The notes: generated by a model not told the origin, from the sequence alone. DNA of 34,080 nucleotides from JBEKZQ01 sp049509675 (GCA_049509675.1 JBEKZQ010000008.1:1-34080), one strand, 5' to 3'. Shown: positions 9,733 through 18,666, counted from the first letter of the stretch. Numbers and translations: made by a program.

Positions 9733-11583
9733 CTACTGTCTTGCAGAGAGAGGGATCGAGAGATGTACGGCTTCACCCTTTCCCGCGATCCTATAGGTTC
9801 GCGACTTCGCATCGAAGTATACGATGCCGAAGTTCCTTGTGTCCGACAATTGCACTACCATCTTTCTGCCGAACGACAGGCGTACCATGCCGGAGACGCC
9901 GGTTTCGCGTCCCAACTCAGGGAATTCATAGCGCATTTGCTCATTGCGGACGGCCAGGGGTACGCCACTCTGGGGAAACATCACAGCGGGGGAAACACAG
10001 GGAAACGAAAAACGCCAGGCGTCCCCCAGATCGACGGCGATGGTCGTGACGCCGCTCGATTGCGGCCGAATATCCAGGGTCGGCATCGCCGGCATGCCGG
10101 GCTTCGACCGCTGCTCGGCGGGATCGAGGGCGGCCTTCTGTATCGAGTTGACGGCGACAACCGGCACGGGCGAGCCGACGAAGGGTCCCAGAGATCCGCA
10201 ACTCGTCTGCACGCCAATGTCGTTGAGCACGTACACCGCCTCAAAACGCTGCCCCGCTTCCCCGACACGCTCCACCATCGATCGAGCCATTTCGGCCGTC
10301 TCGTTGTAGAGAGAGTCGTAATCCCGATGGACCGCGTACAGGTACAGACTACTGGCCGTTGCAACGGCCAAGACGATACACATACTCGCGATTACGCGAC
10401 GTGCGGCAATGGCACGCGACAGGGCGTACGCCGTGAGGGGAAGACCAAGAAGGTAAAGGATGTAGCCATGGCGCGTGCCGAGTCCCAGCACGAGAATCAA
10501 GCTCGCCGACGCCGCGATCCAGACTAGCAGCGCGGAAATCACCGGCAGACCTTGCCGCGATCTGTTCTGCAGCAGCCACCGCGCGCTGCCGGCGAGGGCC
10601 CACGCGACTAACAGCATATTGAATAGCCCTGCGACGACGGCGGGCCAAGAGATTCCGGCCCAATCCCGTAGAACCAAGGCCCGCACCGATCCGCAGGGAT
10701 CCAGAGCAGTGCCCGCCAAACCCAGCGGCCAGTTCAGTAAGCAATAGCAGAGATTCAGGGCATTCCCTTTGAGTCCGGATTGTGGGGCCTGGGATACGCC
10801 GCCTACCGTCGAGCCGAACGCCAGGAACCGGACTGCCGCCCAAACCATCAGTGGCGTGAAAAGCGCGGCCAAGAGCAGAATTCGCCGCTGCCACGCTTGC
10901 TTCTCGCCGTAAAGCTCTCGGAGGATGACGGTTGCGGCAGCCGCGAACGGGAGCCAGACGACGATTTCCTTGGTGAACATCGCCAATGTCATCGCTACGA
11001 CGACCCAGAAAGTCCGCTTGCGAATCAGCGCGATGAAGGCGATGCCGGCAAACACGCCACATAGGGCATCGGTAGCGAAATTCGGGAGCGTTAGACCGGC
11101 CGTATTGCCGGGACTGGACGCCATCAGGACGGCCACGATCATCGCCAACCACCGAGGGCAATTCAGGCACACGTCCGCAATATAGAAGGCCAGTGCAGCT
11201 CCGATGGCCAGAACGGCCCAATGCAAGTAGAGATACTTGCCCCAGGATCGCCCCCACAGGTTCCAGTTCAGGTAGTAACACGCGTTGACCACGGGGCGAA
11301 TGTAATTATAGCGAGGCGTGCTCCATTCCGGGTAGGGACAACAGTAGTTTGAATACCCTTTTGTGATCCATTCCTCGGGTTTGAACTGGTCTGTCAAGGG
11401 AGTCGAATTAACGATGAACGATATCTCGTCCTGTAGCGGATAGTACGCCGTCAGGCTCTTGTGAAACACGGCGACCAACCCGACAAAACACGCCGCGCCG
11501 ACCAGGGTTGCGCGAAGCAGTCCGCTTCGTCGAACCATCTTCGCGCAGAAGTGCATAATACGCACGGTGCCGTTTCTTACCAT
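9733..11583 (-). CDS. integral-membrane GT-C-like glycosyltransferase
   Basis: 616-residue polytopic membrane protein. A first transmembrane helix (about residues 22-41) is followed by an extracytoplasmic loop with YPLQDE, where D52-E53 occupies the place of the catalytic acidic pair of GT-C enzymes that use polyprenyl-phosphate sugars (the PMT/ArnT/GT39 and GT83 type). About ten further hydrophobic segments run to roughly residue 415, then about 190 residues of soluble, probably periplasmic, domain rich in beta-strand-like sequence. AGGAG lies six bases before the ATG. Likely transfers a sugar from a lipid carrier outside the membrane, decorating the polymer or a protein. The assignment rests on topology and the D-E loop, not on a family signature I can match exactly; a polymerase-like role is an alternative. 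Confidence 0.75.
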   Translation of the reverse strand: MVRNGTVRIMHFCAKMVRRSGLLRATLVGAACFVGLVAVFHKSLTAYYPLQDEISFIVNSTPLTDQFKPEEWITKGYSNYCCPYPEWSTPRYNYIRPVVNACYYLNWNLWGRSWGKYLYLHWAVLAIGAALAFYIADVCLNCPRWLAMIVAVLMASSPGNTAGLTLPNFATDALCGVFAGIAFIALIRKRTFWVVVAMTLAMFTKEIVVWLPFAAAATVILRELYGEKQAWQRRILLLAALFTPLMVWAAVRFLAFGSTVGGVSQAPQSGLKGNALNLCYCLLNWPLGLAGTALDPCGSVRALVLRDWAGISWPAVVAGLFNMLLVAWALAGSARWLLQNRSRQGLPVISALLVWIAASASLILVLGLGTRHGYILYLLGLPLTAYALSRAIAARRVIASMCIVLAVATASSLYLYAVHRDYDSLYNETAEMARSMVERVGEAGQRFEAVYVLNDIGVQTSCGSLGPFVGSPVPVVAVNSIQKAALDPAEQRSKPGMPAMPTLDIRPQSSGVTTIAVDLGDAWRFSFPCVSPAVMFPQSGVPLAVRNEQMRYEFPELGRETGVSGMVRLSFGRKMVVQLSDTRNFGIVYFDAKSRTYRIAGKGEAVHLSIPLSARQ

Positions 11584-11635
11584 TCATAACTCCTTCTGAT
11601 CACCATTTTCAACCCGATCATGTTCCTGTTCTTCT

Positions 11636-12634
11636 TCAGCCGACGATACAACGATAGGCGAACCTTGCGACCGCGCTATTGACGATCAATCGGGTCCGTC
11701 TGTAAAGCCGTGAGCTTTCGATTTCCGGGGCCAAGCGAACCGCCTCGGTCATCGCGGCGGCTGCGCTCTGGCGGTGTCCTGCCAAGGCTCGTGCCCGTGC
11801 CACGCCGCAAGCAACGTAGGCAACCCGCCGGTGTATCGCATCGCGATCGGCCCGGGTGGCTCCCGGCCCGAGTGCTTTCAGCCCTTCTTCGTGGACGTGG
11901 AGGTAGTCTTGGAGGAAATTCGGTCGCAGCCAGGTCGACAAGGAATCCTGGGCGGAATGAAACGTGTACAGGCACAGCGCTTGCGGACAATAAACGACGT
12001 CGCCAGCCTGTGCCAGACGGACGACATACTCTTCGTCGGCCATGCTCCAGAGTTCCTTGCGGAATCCGGGGACGGCCAGGGCGGCATCGCGCCGAACAAC
12101 GATGGTAGTGATGCGCACGCCCTGGGATAGAGCATGGCGCGCCGCATCGAGTCCCGCCTTGTAGACCTGAGCCGGTTGAACCGCATCGTTGGTGGCGCCC
12201 CGTCGCAGCCAGCTATAGAATCGCCCCGGGAGCGGTTGACGCAGCATACGTGCCTGGATAGGCGAGTGGAGGTAAGCAGCCTGCGGATTCCAGCGGATCA
12301 GCTCCCACATGGTCGTCGCGAAATCCTCATGCACCAGGTCGTCCGAGTGGAGCATGTGGACCCAGGCGCCGCGGGCTTTTTCCAGCGTCCTGTTCCAATT
12401 CTCCGGCCAGCCTTGCCGCTGTGCGTTCCGTTCGAAACGCACCCGGCCCCGGAACTCGCCGAGGAGGGATTCCAGGGACGGCTCGGAACCATCGTCGTTG
12501 ACGAGGATTTCCCACTTCATGCCCGCCGGCCACCGCTGGGCCAGCGCGTGTCGCAGCACGTCGGCCAACAAGTGCGGATTCCCATAGGCGGGGATCGCTA
12601 CGGAGTAGTCCATGCGGTCGGAATCGTTCTGCAC
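11636..12634 (-). CDS. GT2-family glycosyltransferase
   Basis: Inverting GT-A glycosyltransferase. The N-terminus MDYSVAIPAYGNPHLLADVL is the standard GT2 opening; ILVNDDGSEPSLESLL holds the nucleotide-binding aspartates and WVHMLHSDDLVHEDF the DxD-like metal site (here SDD). The SMADEEYVVRLAQAGDVVY region matches the catalytic-base E/D-D-x-x-x-x-R zone. I place the start at GTG 12632-12634 because GAGGGAG lies six bases upstream, giving 332 residues; the frame opens at 12667 and an ATG also lies at 12613. The C-terminal ~80 residues form an arginine- and alanine-rich helical region. It lies between a sugar epimerase and the GT-C protein, and probably extends the lipid-linked repeat unit at the cytoplasmic side. 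Donor and acceptor unknown. Confidence 0.9.
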   Translation of the reverse strand: MQNDSDRMDYSVAIPAYGNPHLLADVLRHALAQRWPAGMKWEILVNDDGSEPSLESLLGEFRGRVRFERNAQRQGWPENWNRTLEKARGAWVHMLHSDDLVHEDFATTMWELIRWNPQAAYLHSPIQARMLRQPLPGRFYSWLRRGATNDAVQPAQVYKAGLDAARHALSQGVRITTIVVRRDAALAVPGFRKELWSMADEEYVVRLAQAGDVVYCPQALCLYTFHSAQDSLSTWLRPNFLQDYLHVHEEGLKALGPGATRADRDAIHRRVAYVACGVARARALAGHRQSAAAAMTEAVRLAPEIESSRLYRRTRLIVNSAVARFAYRCIVG

Positions 12635-12685
12635 AAGAAACTCCCTCGCAGGTCGAACCGGGGCCATGCCCGGCGGGGCGGGACG

Positions 12686-13684
12686 TCAACTCTTCGCCGC
12701 GCCTCCCGGCGGCGCCGTCTTGGCGGCATTCTGGAACGTTCGCTCGAAGACGCGGATGTTGTTGTAGTCGGGATTGGAAAGGTCGCCATACGTTGCGTGC
12801 CGCGAGTGCAGGCTGTCGACGATGTCGGCAATCGAGTACTTCGGCAGGAAGCCGAGCATCAGCCGGGCACGGTCGCAGGTGACCTTGTAGTTGCGGAAGT
12901 CCTGGATGTTCTTGATGCAGATCTTGATCCGCCTTTGCAACAGTGCTTCGACCTCCTCCCTCACGATGTCGCCGATTTGGCCGACCGTGAAATTGCCGAA
13001 GGCCACGTTGAACACGCCGCTGATCGACAGATCGGCCTGGATGGCGCGCAGGAAGGCCATCGACGTGTCGCGCACGTCGAGAATCGGACGCCAGATCGAC
13101 GGATTGTTGATGGTGATCACTCCGTCGCAAACGGCCGACTTGTACATCGTATTGACGATCAGGTCGAAGCGCATCCGCGGGCTGTACCCGCACACCGTCC
13201 CCTGCCGGAGCGCAATCGTCGAGAACGTCTCGTCCCGCAACTGCATCACGCCGCGTTCGCCCTGCAGCTTGGATATCCCGTAGGGATAACCGCAGGTCGC
13301 GGGCGACTCTTCGTCGTAAAGCTGATTTACCGTGTAGCCGTAGACGGAACACGACGAGGCGTAAACGAACCGCCGCACGCCCGCCGGCTTTGCCACGTAG
13401 GCCAGGTACGAAGGCAGTGCCGCATTATGCACGAAGTTCATCGAGGGGCTGAACTCGGCCATGGGGTCGTTGGAAAGGCCGGCCAGGAACACCACCTGGT
13501 CGAAGCCCTCGAAATCGGCCGTCCGGCACTCGAACAAGTCCCGCTGGATCACGCGGACTTCCGCAGGCAGATGCCTGCCGAACCACAACAGATCGACCAC
13601 GGTCACCTCGTAGCCATGTTCCAGCAGGATCGGAACCAGCACCGACCCGATATAGCCGGCGCCGCCGGCGACAAGAATGCGCAT
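12686..13684 (-). CDS. NAD-dependent sugar-nucleotide epimerase/dehydratase (extended SDR)
   Basis: 332-residue extended short-chain dehydrogenase. MRILVAGGAGYIGSVLVP gives the GxxGxxG NAD loop at residues 7-13; VTVVDLLWFG carries the acidic residue selecting NAD; FVYASSCSVYG and YPYGISKLQGE give the catalytic Ser/Tyr-x3-Lys set. ATG 13682-13684 is preceded by GGGAG at six bases; the longer open frame upstream is low-complexity arginine/serine shadow and is rejected as N-terminus. It resembles NAD-dependent epimerase/dehydratase proteins found beside glycosyltransferases (GalE/WcaG-like group). It follows the RmlD-like gene by 10 bases, suggesting that the two act in the same nucleotide-sugar branch. 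Exact reaction (epimerisation, dehydration or reduction) not determinable here. Confidence 0.9.
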   Translation of the reverse strand: MRILVAGGAGYIGSVLVPILLEHGYEVTVVDLLWFGRHLPAEVRVIQRDLFECRTADFEGFDQVVFLAGLSNDPMAEFSPSMNFVHNAALPSYLAYVAKPAGVRRFVYASSCSVYGYTVNQLYDEESPATCGYPYGISKLQGERGVMQLRDETFSTIALRQGTVCGYSPRMRFDLIVNTMYKSAVCDGVITINNPSIWRPILDVRDTSMAFLRAIQADLSISGVFNVAFGNFTVGQIGDIVREEVEALLQRRIKICIKNIQDFRNYKVTCDRARLMLGFLPKYSIADIVDSLHSRHATYGDLSNPDYNNIRVFERTFQNAAKTAPPGGAAKS

Positions 13685-13694
13685 GGAAGACTCC

Positions 13695-14486
13695 CTACTC
13701 CGGGTCAAGAGAAGATTCGAATTTGCGATAGCGGGAACAGTCGAGCGACGTGTCGATGGGAACGCGGAACGGCACCTCGCGGATCGAGAGCGGCTTGATC
13801 TCCCGCTGCGGGTCGAGGCTCCGCGCGTACTGGTGTACGGTCTGCCGCGGGCCACCCACGTGGATCGTCCCCCGCAGATCGCTGGCCACGAGTTTCAGCA
13901 GTTTGACGGCGAACCGGCGCACGCACTGCCGGCTCGTCCATTGGTCGACAAAGGCTTTTGCATAGGGGAAAACGTTCGGGCCGAAACTCGTGCGGACGAT
14001 CAGGGCGTTGTCGTGCATGCGCACGGCGCACTCCCCGCCCAGCTTCGACCAGGCGTACTTGTTCACGGGAAGCACGGCGTCGTCCTCGTTGTAGTTCCCG
14101 CGATCGCCGCAGAACACGTAGTCCGTCGAGATGTACAGCAGGCGGATCCCGCGCTCCATGCAGAGCGCGACCACGTTGCCCGTTCCGCGAATGTTCACGT
14201 CCACCGCCCGGCGGGGATCCTGATCGACCTTGGGCGGCGAGGTGAAGGCCGCCGCGTGGACGATCGTCGCGCATGCGTGGCTGTCGAGATAGTCGCGCAT
14301 CTGCGCGTAGTTCGTCACGTCGACTTCCGACCTCGGTGGATAGTGTGCGGCCGGCAACAACTTGCGCATCTCGCTTCCCAGCAGGCCGCTGCCGCCGGTG
14401 AAGAGGATCTTCGCTTGTTGTTCCGGCGAAAGCACCGGAACCGATTGTGATTGAGCATTTGCCATAGGTTCTTGATCGTTGGGCAT
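13695..14486 (-). CDS. RmlD-like sugar-nucleotide reductase (extended SDR)
   Basis: 263-residue protein of the RmlD substrate-binding/SDR family, related to dTDP-4-dehydrorhamnose reductase. After ~25 leader residues comes KILFTGGSGLLGSEMRKLLP, the dinucleotide loop; VDVTNYAQMRDYLDSH and IVHAAAFTSPPKVDQDP follow the RmlD pattern; YISTDYVFCGDRGNYNEDD and NKYAWSKLGGE contain the Thr/Tyr-x3-Lys catalytic set. It is somewhat shorter than typical RmlD (~290). It probably reduces a 4-keto nucleotide sugar to a deoxy-sugar donor. No rmlA, rmlB or rmlC is in the window, so the substrate would come from elsewhere. A second ATG at 14465 is an alternative start; neither has a strong ribosome-binding site. 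Ends in TAG. Confidence 0.85.
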   Translation of the reverse strand: MPNDQEPMANAQSQSVPVLSPEQQAKILFTGGSGLLGSEMRKLLPAAHYPPRSEVDVTNYAQMRDYLDSHACATIVHAAAFTSPPKVDQDPRRAVDVNIRGTGNVVALCMERGIRLLYISTDYVFCGDRGNYNEDDAVLPVNKYAWSKLGGECAVRMHDNALIVRTSFGPNVFPYAKAFVDQWTSRQCVRRFAVKLLKLVASDLRGTIHVGGPRQTVHQYARSLDPQREIKPLSIREVPFRVPIDTSLDCSRYRKFESSLDPE

Positions 14487-14496
14487 GGATCGCGCG

Positions 14497-15960
14497 TCAG
14501 GATTCAGAACTTATCGGCCCGATCGTATTTCGAGACGCCCCCAAGTGCCCCAGCAGCACGTCGGCGATATTGCCGGCCGCATCTTCCCCGCACGCAGCGC
14601 AAAAGTAGCGGTTGAAGCGTTTGGCCGCCTGGAATGCGTTGTCGCGCGCCGCTGCGTCCCAGAGCAATGCGCGAACGGCGTCGGCAAGCTCGCCCGCAGA
14701 GCGCGGTTTGGGGCATTCGGCATAACGCACCAAGTCGGCCCCATGACCCAACGGTTCGTCCAGCACGTCGAGCACGATCGCCAGGCGCCCCTGGTACAGG
14801 GCATCGCTCCCAAAGCCGCTGGAGTGTACGACCACCACTTCGGCGGCCGCAAGGGCCTCGTCCTGCGTGCAGGAGCTGTTCGCAAGAAAACGCACGTCGG
14901 GATACCGGGCGATCAGCGCCGAATACGTGTTCAGAGTTTCCGAGGGGTGCAACCGCACCGCGCCGCTTACCCCGTCGAGCTTCTTGATCGCCTCGCAGAA
15001 CGTGCCGGCGAGTTGCAAGCGTGCCGCAATGTCATAGGGCGCCGTGGCAAGCAACACGAGCGGTTTGCCGGGGTCAAGTTCAACCTTGGCGAGTGCCACG
15101 GCCCGGTCGGCCAATAACCCCTTTCGTAGTCGAGGACAACCGGCAATGAACAATCGCGCCGGATCGGCGCCGGAGGCTATCAGCTTGTTCCGGTCGAGCT
15201 CCCCCCAACAAAACGCCTTGTCGGCCACAAGGGGCACGTAGCCCAGGGCGTTATCGTTTACCGCGCCATGCACGAGAGTATAGGTTGGAATGCCCTGGCG
15301 CCGGGCGACCAGAATCAAGGCGGACCACATGCGGTGTCGATCGTGGTCCGTAAGCACCGCCAGCGGCCGGCACTTTCGCAAGAAGGCGTCGCAGCCGGCG
15401 ATGTACTGGCTGGCGAGGAGCAGACTCAAACGCAGTCCCGAGATCAAGGCGGGGGAAAAACGGTGTTGCCTGCAAACGTCGCGGACTTTGCGCGAATAAT
15501 CCGGCCAGAACTGCGCGAACTCGGCCCGCCATCGTTGCCGGTCGTACTTCATCGCGTCACGCCACGTGGTACCGGCCAATCCGGCCGGCAAGCTGGCAAG
15601 AACGGATTCGGCGGCCGCAAGAATGAGGCAATGCCGATCGCCGATGCCGTCGACGATGGGGCCTATCATGTGCGAGTTGCGAAAGTTCGTGGTACTCCAG
15701 GTGACGAGGATTCGGCCTGTGGGCAAAGCCCGGTCAGGCCCCCTCGACCGGTATGGACGAATCCGGTAGCGCCACTCGCGAAGGCGATTCAGGATCGTTG
15801 ACTTGAGTCCCGACTGTTCCAGCCTGCCGCCGGCGAATGCCAGAAGGTGATCGTTCAGTGTGGCGCCGAGCGAAACTCCAAGGAACTCCGGAGTAGACAG
15901 GTGTCGCTCAATCTCCCGAAGGACCCCGGCCAACGTACAGTGGTCGATTGATTTAGACAT
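14497..15960 (-). CDS. putative GT-B-like surface carbohydrate transferase, family not assigned
   Basis: 487-residue soluble protein. Early residues are helical; ILVTWSTTNFRNSHMIGPI, then LTDHDRHRMWSALILVARR and TYTLVHGAVNDNALGYVPL resemble the first domain of capsule/teichoic-type GT-B transferases, in which a Q/V-H-G-A loop is followed by a 'visible' tag segment (ADKAFCWGELDRNKL). The second domain has LVLLATAPYDIAARLQLAG, AVRLHPSETLNTYSAL (the R-x-H-P motif common in KpsC/KpsS, polysialyltransferase and CDP-glycerol transferase proteins) and VVVVHSSGFGSDALYQGR. I therefore infer a GT-B glycosyl- or glycerophosphotransferase; the R-x-H-P and H-S-S motifs are what CMP-sugar-using transferases such as GT52/GT38 also show, so it is a candidate for using the CMP-nonulosonate made upstream. 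It follows luxC by six bases. Confidence 0.65.
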   Translation of the reverse strand: MSKSIDHCTLAGVLREIERHLSTPEFLGVSLGATLNDHLLAFAGGRLEQSGLKSTILNRLREWRYRIRPYRSRGPDRALPTGRILVTWSTTNFRNSHMIGPIVDGIGDRHCLILAAAESVLASLPAGLAGTTWRDAMKYDRQRWRAEFAQFWPDYSRKVRDVCRQHRFSPALISGLRLSLLLASQYIAGCDAFLRKCRPLAVLTDHDRHRMWSALILVARRQGIPTYTLVHGAVNDNALGYVPLVADKAFCWGELDRNKLIASGADPARLFIAGCPRLRKGLLADRAVALAKVELDPGKPLVLLATAPYDIAARLQLAGTFCEAIKKLDGVSGAVRLHPSETLNTYSALIARYPDVRFLANSSCTQDEALAAAEVVVVHSSGFGSDALYQGRLAIVLDVLDEPLGHGADLVRYAECPKPRSAGELADAVRALLWDAAARDNAFQAAKRFNRYFCAACGEDAAGNIADVLLGHLGASRNTIGPISSES

Positions 15961-15966
15961 CGTGAC

Positions 15967-17145
15967 TCAGTTTGCTTCCACGGTCATGATCTCGAACATG
16001 CCGCGCCAGAATTCCCAACCGTCCCACGTGGGGCCGAAATGGTGCATGCGGCCCAAAGGCACAAAACGCTTTACCGGCGTGCGGGCCAGCAGGCCAAGCC
16101 ACGCCGCGTCGCCCGCATCGCCGAGCGCGTGACCGATGGTCTGAATGTTCGCCGGGACACTCCGCGCGGCTTGGTCGCGATCGGCGGCCACGATCGGCAG
16201 GAACATCAAGCTTGCGGGCCGCGGCAGGTCGATCGTGCCGGCGGCCAGCACCGCGCCGTTGCGGGCCGTCAGCACGGCATCCCAGCCGAGGACTGCCGCC
16301 CACTGCCGCGCCAGCACGTTCTGCGACGCAACGTGGATGGGCGGATCACGCCGTACGATCCGCGGCCACGCCTGCAATACGCGCTCGCGCAAATGCCGCA
16401 CATCGTCCGGCGTGCCGCCCAACAGCACCACGCGGCTGGGCGACGTGCAGCCGGCCTGGCCGTAGATCGCAAATACCTTGACGAGCGTCTCCACCGCGCC
16501 GTCGTCCACCGCCGCCGGCTCGAGCCACGCTTCAGAACGCCGATCGGAAAACACCACCGCCGTACTGTCGGCCGGATGATCCAGGCGGACCACCGACTCG
16601 GCAGCCTCGTCTGATCCGAAAATGATGCGGCAACCGGCCTCTTGCGCCATTTCAGCGTTGCGCGGGTCGTGCCGGTCGAATTGTTCCAATTGCACTTGCC
16701 GGCACAAGCACTCTTGCAGCGGGCCGTGCGGCAGGTTGCCGCGCGCGAAGTTCAGAAAGGCCTCGGTCAGGTCGTCGCCGCGCGAGCTGGCCTTCAGCCG
16801 CAGGCGATTGCCCGTCAAACTGAGCAACACCAGCGTGAGCGGTCCCAGCAAGCTGACGTTGCTCGGCAGCCACACGGCGACGGGGCCGCGCGGCCGCGCC
16901 AGGACATCGGCGGCGGCGGCGGCAACGGGCGTGCCGAACGATTCCAGGAACGGGCGCCGCAGATTGTGCGGATCGAGGAACGAGATCAAATAGGCCCACT
17001 CGTGGCGGGAGAATTCGCCCGCCATGCGGCGAACCATCGCCTGCCGTAACTGGCCCCAATCGGCCAACAGCGCCTCGAGCCGGAACGGCAAGGCGACGGC
17101 CCAGTGCCGCGTGGGACTCTCAAAAAAGTGCAGTTCTTCAGACAT
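15967..17145 (-). CDS. luxC: LuxC-like acyl-CoA/acyl-protein reductase
   Basis: 392-residue member of the LuxC acyl-CoA reductase family (aldehyde-dehydrogenase fold), which reduces an activated acyl group to an aldehyde with NADPH. ATG 17143-17145 overlaps the LuxE stop by 8 bases. Family signs: FSRHEWAYLISFLDPHNL near residue 45, VAVWLPSNVSLLGPLTL at about 89-105 (dinucleotide domain), and IYGQAGCTSPSRVVLLGG, in which Cys233 is placed as the catalytic cysteine. It is shorter than light-organ LuxC (~480 residues) and resembles the variants sitting in polysaccharide loci next to LuxE. There is no luciferase (luxAB) here, so the aldehyde presumably feeds a glycan or lipid modification rather than light production; that is inference. 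Confidence 0.85.
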   Translation of the reverse strand: MSEELHFFESPTRHWAVALPFRLEALLADWGQLRQAMVRRMAGEFSRHEWAYLISFLDPHNLRRPFLESFGTPVAAAAADVLARPRGPVAVWLPSNVSLLGPLTLVLLSLTGNRLRLKASSRGDDLTEAFLNFARGNLPHGPLQECLCRQVQLEQFDRHDPRNAEMAQEAGCRIIFGSDEAAESVVRLDHPADSTAVVFSDRRSEAWLEPAAVDDGAVETLVKVFAIYGQAGCTSPSRVVLLGGTPDDVRHLRERVLQAWPRIVRRDPPIHVASQNVLARQWAAVLGWDAVLTARNGAVLAAGTIDLPRPASLMFLPIVAADRDQAARSVPANIQTIGHALGDAGDAAWLGLLARTPVKRFVPLGRMHHFGPTWDGWEFWRGMFEIMTVEAN

Positions 17146-18181
17146 TGGCGCAGCCGCGAACCTCGACGTTGGGGGAGCGGCCCAGCAGTTCGAACCGCGT
17201 GCCGGCACGCCCGCAGGGGCAATCGCCGGGAACCAGGCGTCCCATGTCCTCGGTAAGCACGCTATGATAGGGTGCGCCCCATGCCAGGGGATTCAGCAAT
17301 TGCAGCAGGCCCTCTTCGCCGACGACCGGCCGCAGGTCCCAGGCGTTGCGGACCATCACCCCGGACCAGCGCGGCGCGTGGCGATATCCGTGTTCGCACA
17401 GCGGGTAGATCACCCCCACCTGCTCCACGAGTCCGTAGTAGTCGATCACCCGGGACGCCGGAGACAGGCCCTCGAGCAACGAGGCGTCGAATCGTGCGCG
17501 GTCCACGCGCCCTTGTTCGAGTCGCTTCCAACCGCCGCTATGCACGAAATGCACCCGCTTTCCCTGCATCGCCGTGCGGACCTCGGCAGGGATCGCGGCG
17601 GCGGCCCATGCCTGCCACAAAATCCACGTGAAGCCGTAGACCAGCACGTCGTCGTGCCGGCGAAAAACTTCGCCCACCTATTCCCAGTTCATGCTTGCCG
17701 GGTCTCGAACGTCGCGGAGCACGAAATGCAGTTCCGCAGCCAAAGGCCGAAGACTCATCGCCGCGGCGACGCGGGCCATGACTTCGTCCTGGCGCACGGC
17801 CTGCGCACCCTCCAGCACGATCAGGGGCCGGACCTGCGGTCCAACCATTTCGCGGAGAATCGCCGCGCTGCTCCGCGATTGCAACTCCGAGCTCCTCCGG
17901 TCGAGCACGATGCGCGACGGGGCGGCCCCGCTGGTGGCCGACGACGTCAAGGTCCGCTGGTGCGCGATGCCCTCGCCCTGCGTCTTGAACAGCACGTGCT
18001 TGAAAATCGCGGCATGGAGATAGGGCAACTGCTCGAGGCTATCGGCGTGCGACCAGTTCGGCCAGACGCGGCGATATTCCGCGCAACCTTCCAGGTGCCA
18101 GCGAGTCACCCGGTCCATTTCTTCGAGGAGGGTCGCCTCGTCGCGCGGCGCAAACGGCGGTTGTTCCAGTAACTGCCTCAC
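17138..18181 (-). pseudogene. luxE: LuxE-like acyl-protein synthetase, interrupted by one in-frame TAG
   Basis: Homologue of LuxE/PaaK-type acyl-protein synthetase, which activates a carboxylic acid as acyl-AMP and passes it to LuxC. The frame runs from GTG 18179-18181 (GTGA overlap with the upstream stop) to TGA 17138, 347 sense codons with TAG at codon 168 (17678-17680). Pieces are 17678-18181 and 17138-17677, in the same frame. Family motifs lie on both sides: TLTSSATSGAAPSRIVLDR (AMP-binding loop) before the stop; HSGGWKRLEQGRVDRARFD, YYGLVEQVGVIYPLCEHGY and a cysteine-rich end (GDCPCGRAGTRFELLGR) after it. Nothing else in the gene is damaged. Other genes here end naturally in TAG, so codon reassignment is unlikely; single-base change, error or readthrough are the options. 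Confidence 0.83.
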
Positions 18182-18663
18182 GATGTTTTCCAGGTGCGGA
18201 AGTATTCGCTGTCGCCCGGACGAACCAGGGCGCTATTCACGCAGCTGCACGGATCGCGGAGCACTTGCATCCAGCGCTGGCTGAGCAGAGGCACGATTCG
18301 CTGGTAAGCCCGCTGGTCGAAGAACTGCCGCAACACGGCGAAGATCGCCTCGCTGTCCAGGGGCCACTTGGTGCATAGGCATTTCCACTTGTCGGAGTTG
18401 CGGCGGTTGAACTGCATGACCGGCAAGAGCAGGATGGCACAGAGCCGGGCGTGGTGCCAGTTTTCCTCACGTTGCGCCGCGCGGAGCGGGTGTTCGAGCA
18501 CGTGGGCCATGCCATGCACCAACTTCTGCAAGGCGACCTTGATCCAATCGTATGATCCGCCGCACTTTTCCGGAATGAGGGCAAAGGTTTCGTCGCCTTG
18601 CCAGACGCGGGTCAATTGCGACGGATCGGCGTTGACTTCGTTATCGTGAAGGATGCGGGTCAT
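18178..18663 (-). CDS. hypothetical protein, 161 residues, between femAB-like and luxE-like genes
   Basis: I do not recognise this protein. It is 161 residues, predicted soluble and mostly helical, with no signal peptide. It contains four cysteines in the second half plus one near residue 34 (EKCGGSYDWIKVALQKLVH), two tryptophan-lysine clusters (SDKWKCLCTKW) and histidines (HGMAHVLEHPL, ENWHHARLC) that could bind metal, though no standard motif is evident. Its ATG lies three bases after the femAB-like TAG and its TGA overlaps the luxE GTG start, so it is translationally tied to both. That position suggests a role with the acyl-activation/reduction pair, for example as acyl acceptor or adaptor. 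No phosphopantetheine D-S-L motif is seen, so it is not an ordinary acyl carrier protein. Confidence 0.7.
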   Translation of the reverse strand: MTRILHDNEVNADPSQLTRVWQGDETFALIPEKCGGSYDWIKVALQKLVHGMAHVLEHPLRAAQREENWHHARLCAILLLPVMQFNRRNSDKWKCLCTKWPLDSEAIFAVLRQFFDQRAYQRIVPLLSQRWMQVLRDPCSCVNSALVRPGDSEYFRTWKTS

Positions 18664-18666
18664 TAG

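Noticed and set aside
4195..17680. Reassignment of TAG to a sense codon, suggested by two in-frame ambers
   Set aside because: At least six well-placed genes here end in TAG at their natural family length (7675, 9733, 13695, 18667, 23375, 28189), so TAG is an ordinary stop in this genome.
15967..18181. Bioluminescence (lux) operon
   Set aside because: Only LuxC and LuxE homologues are present, with no luxA, luxB or luxD, and they sit in a glycan locus.
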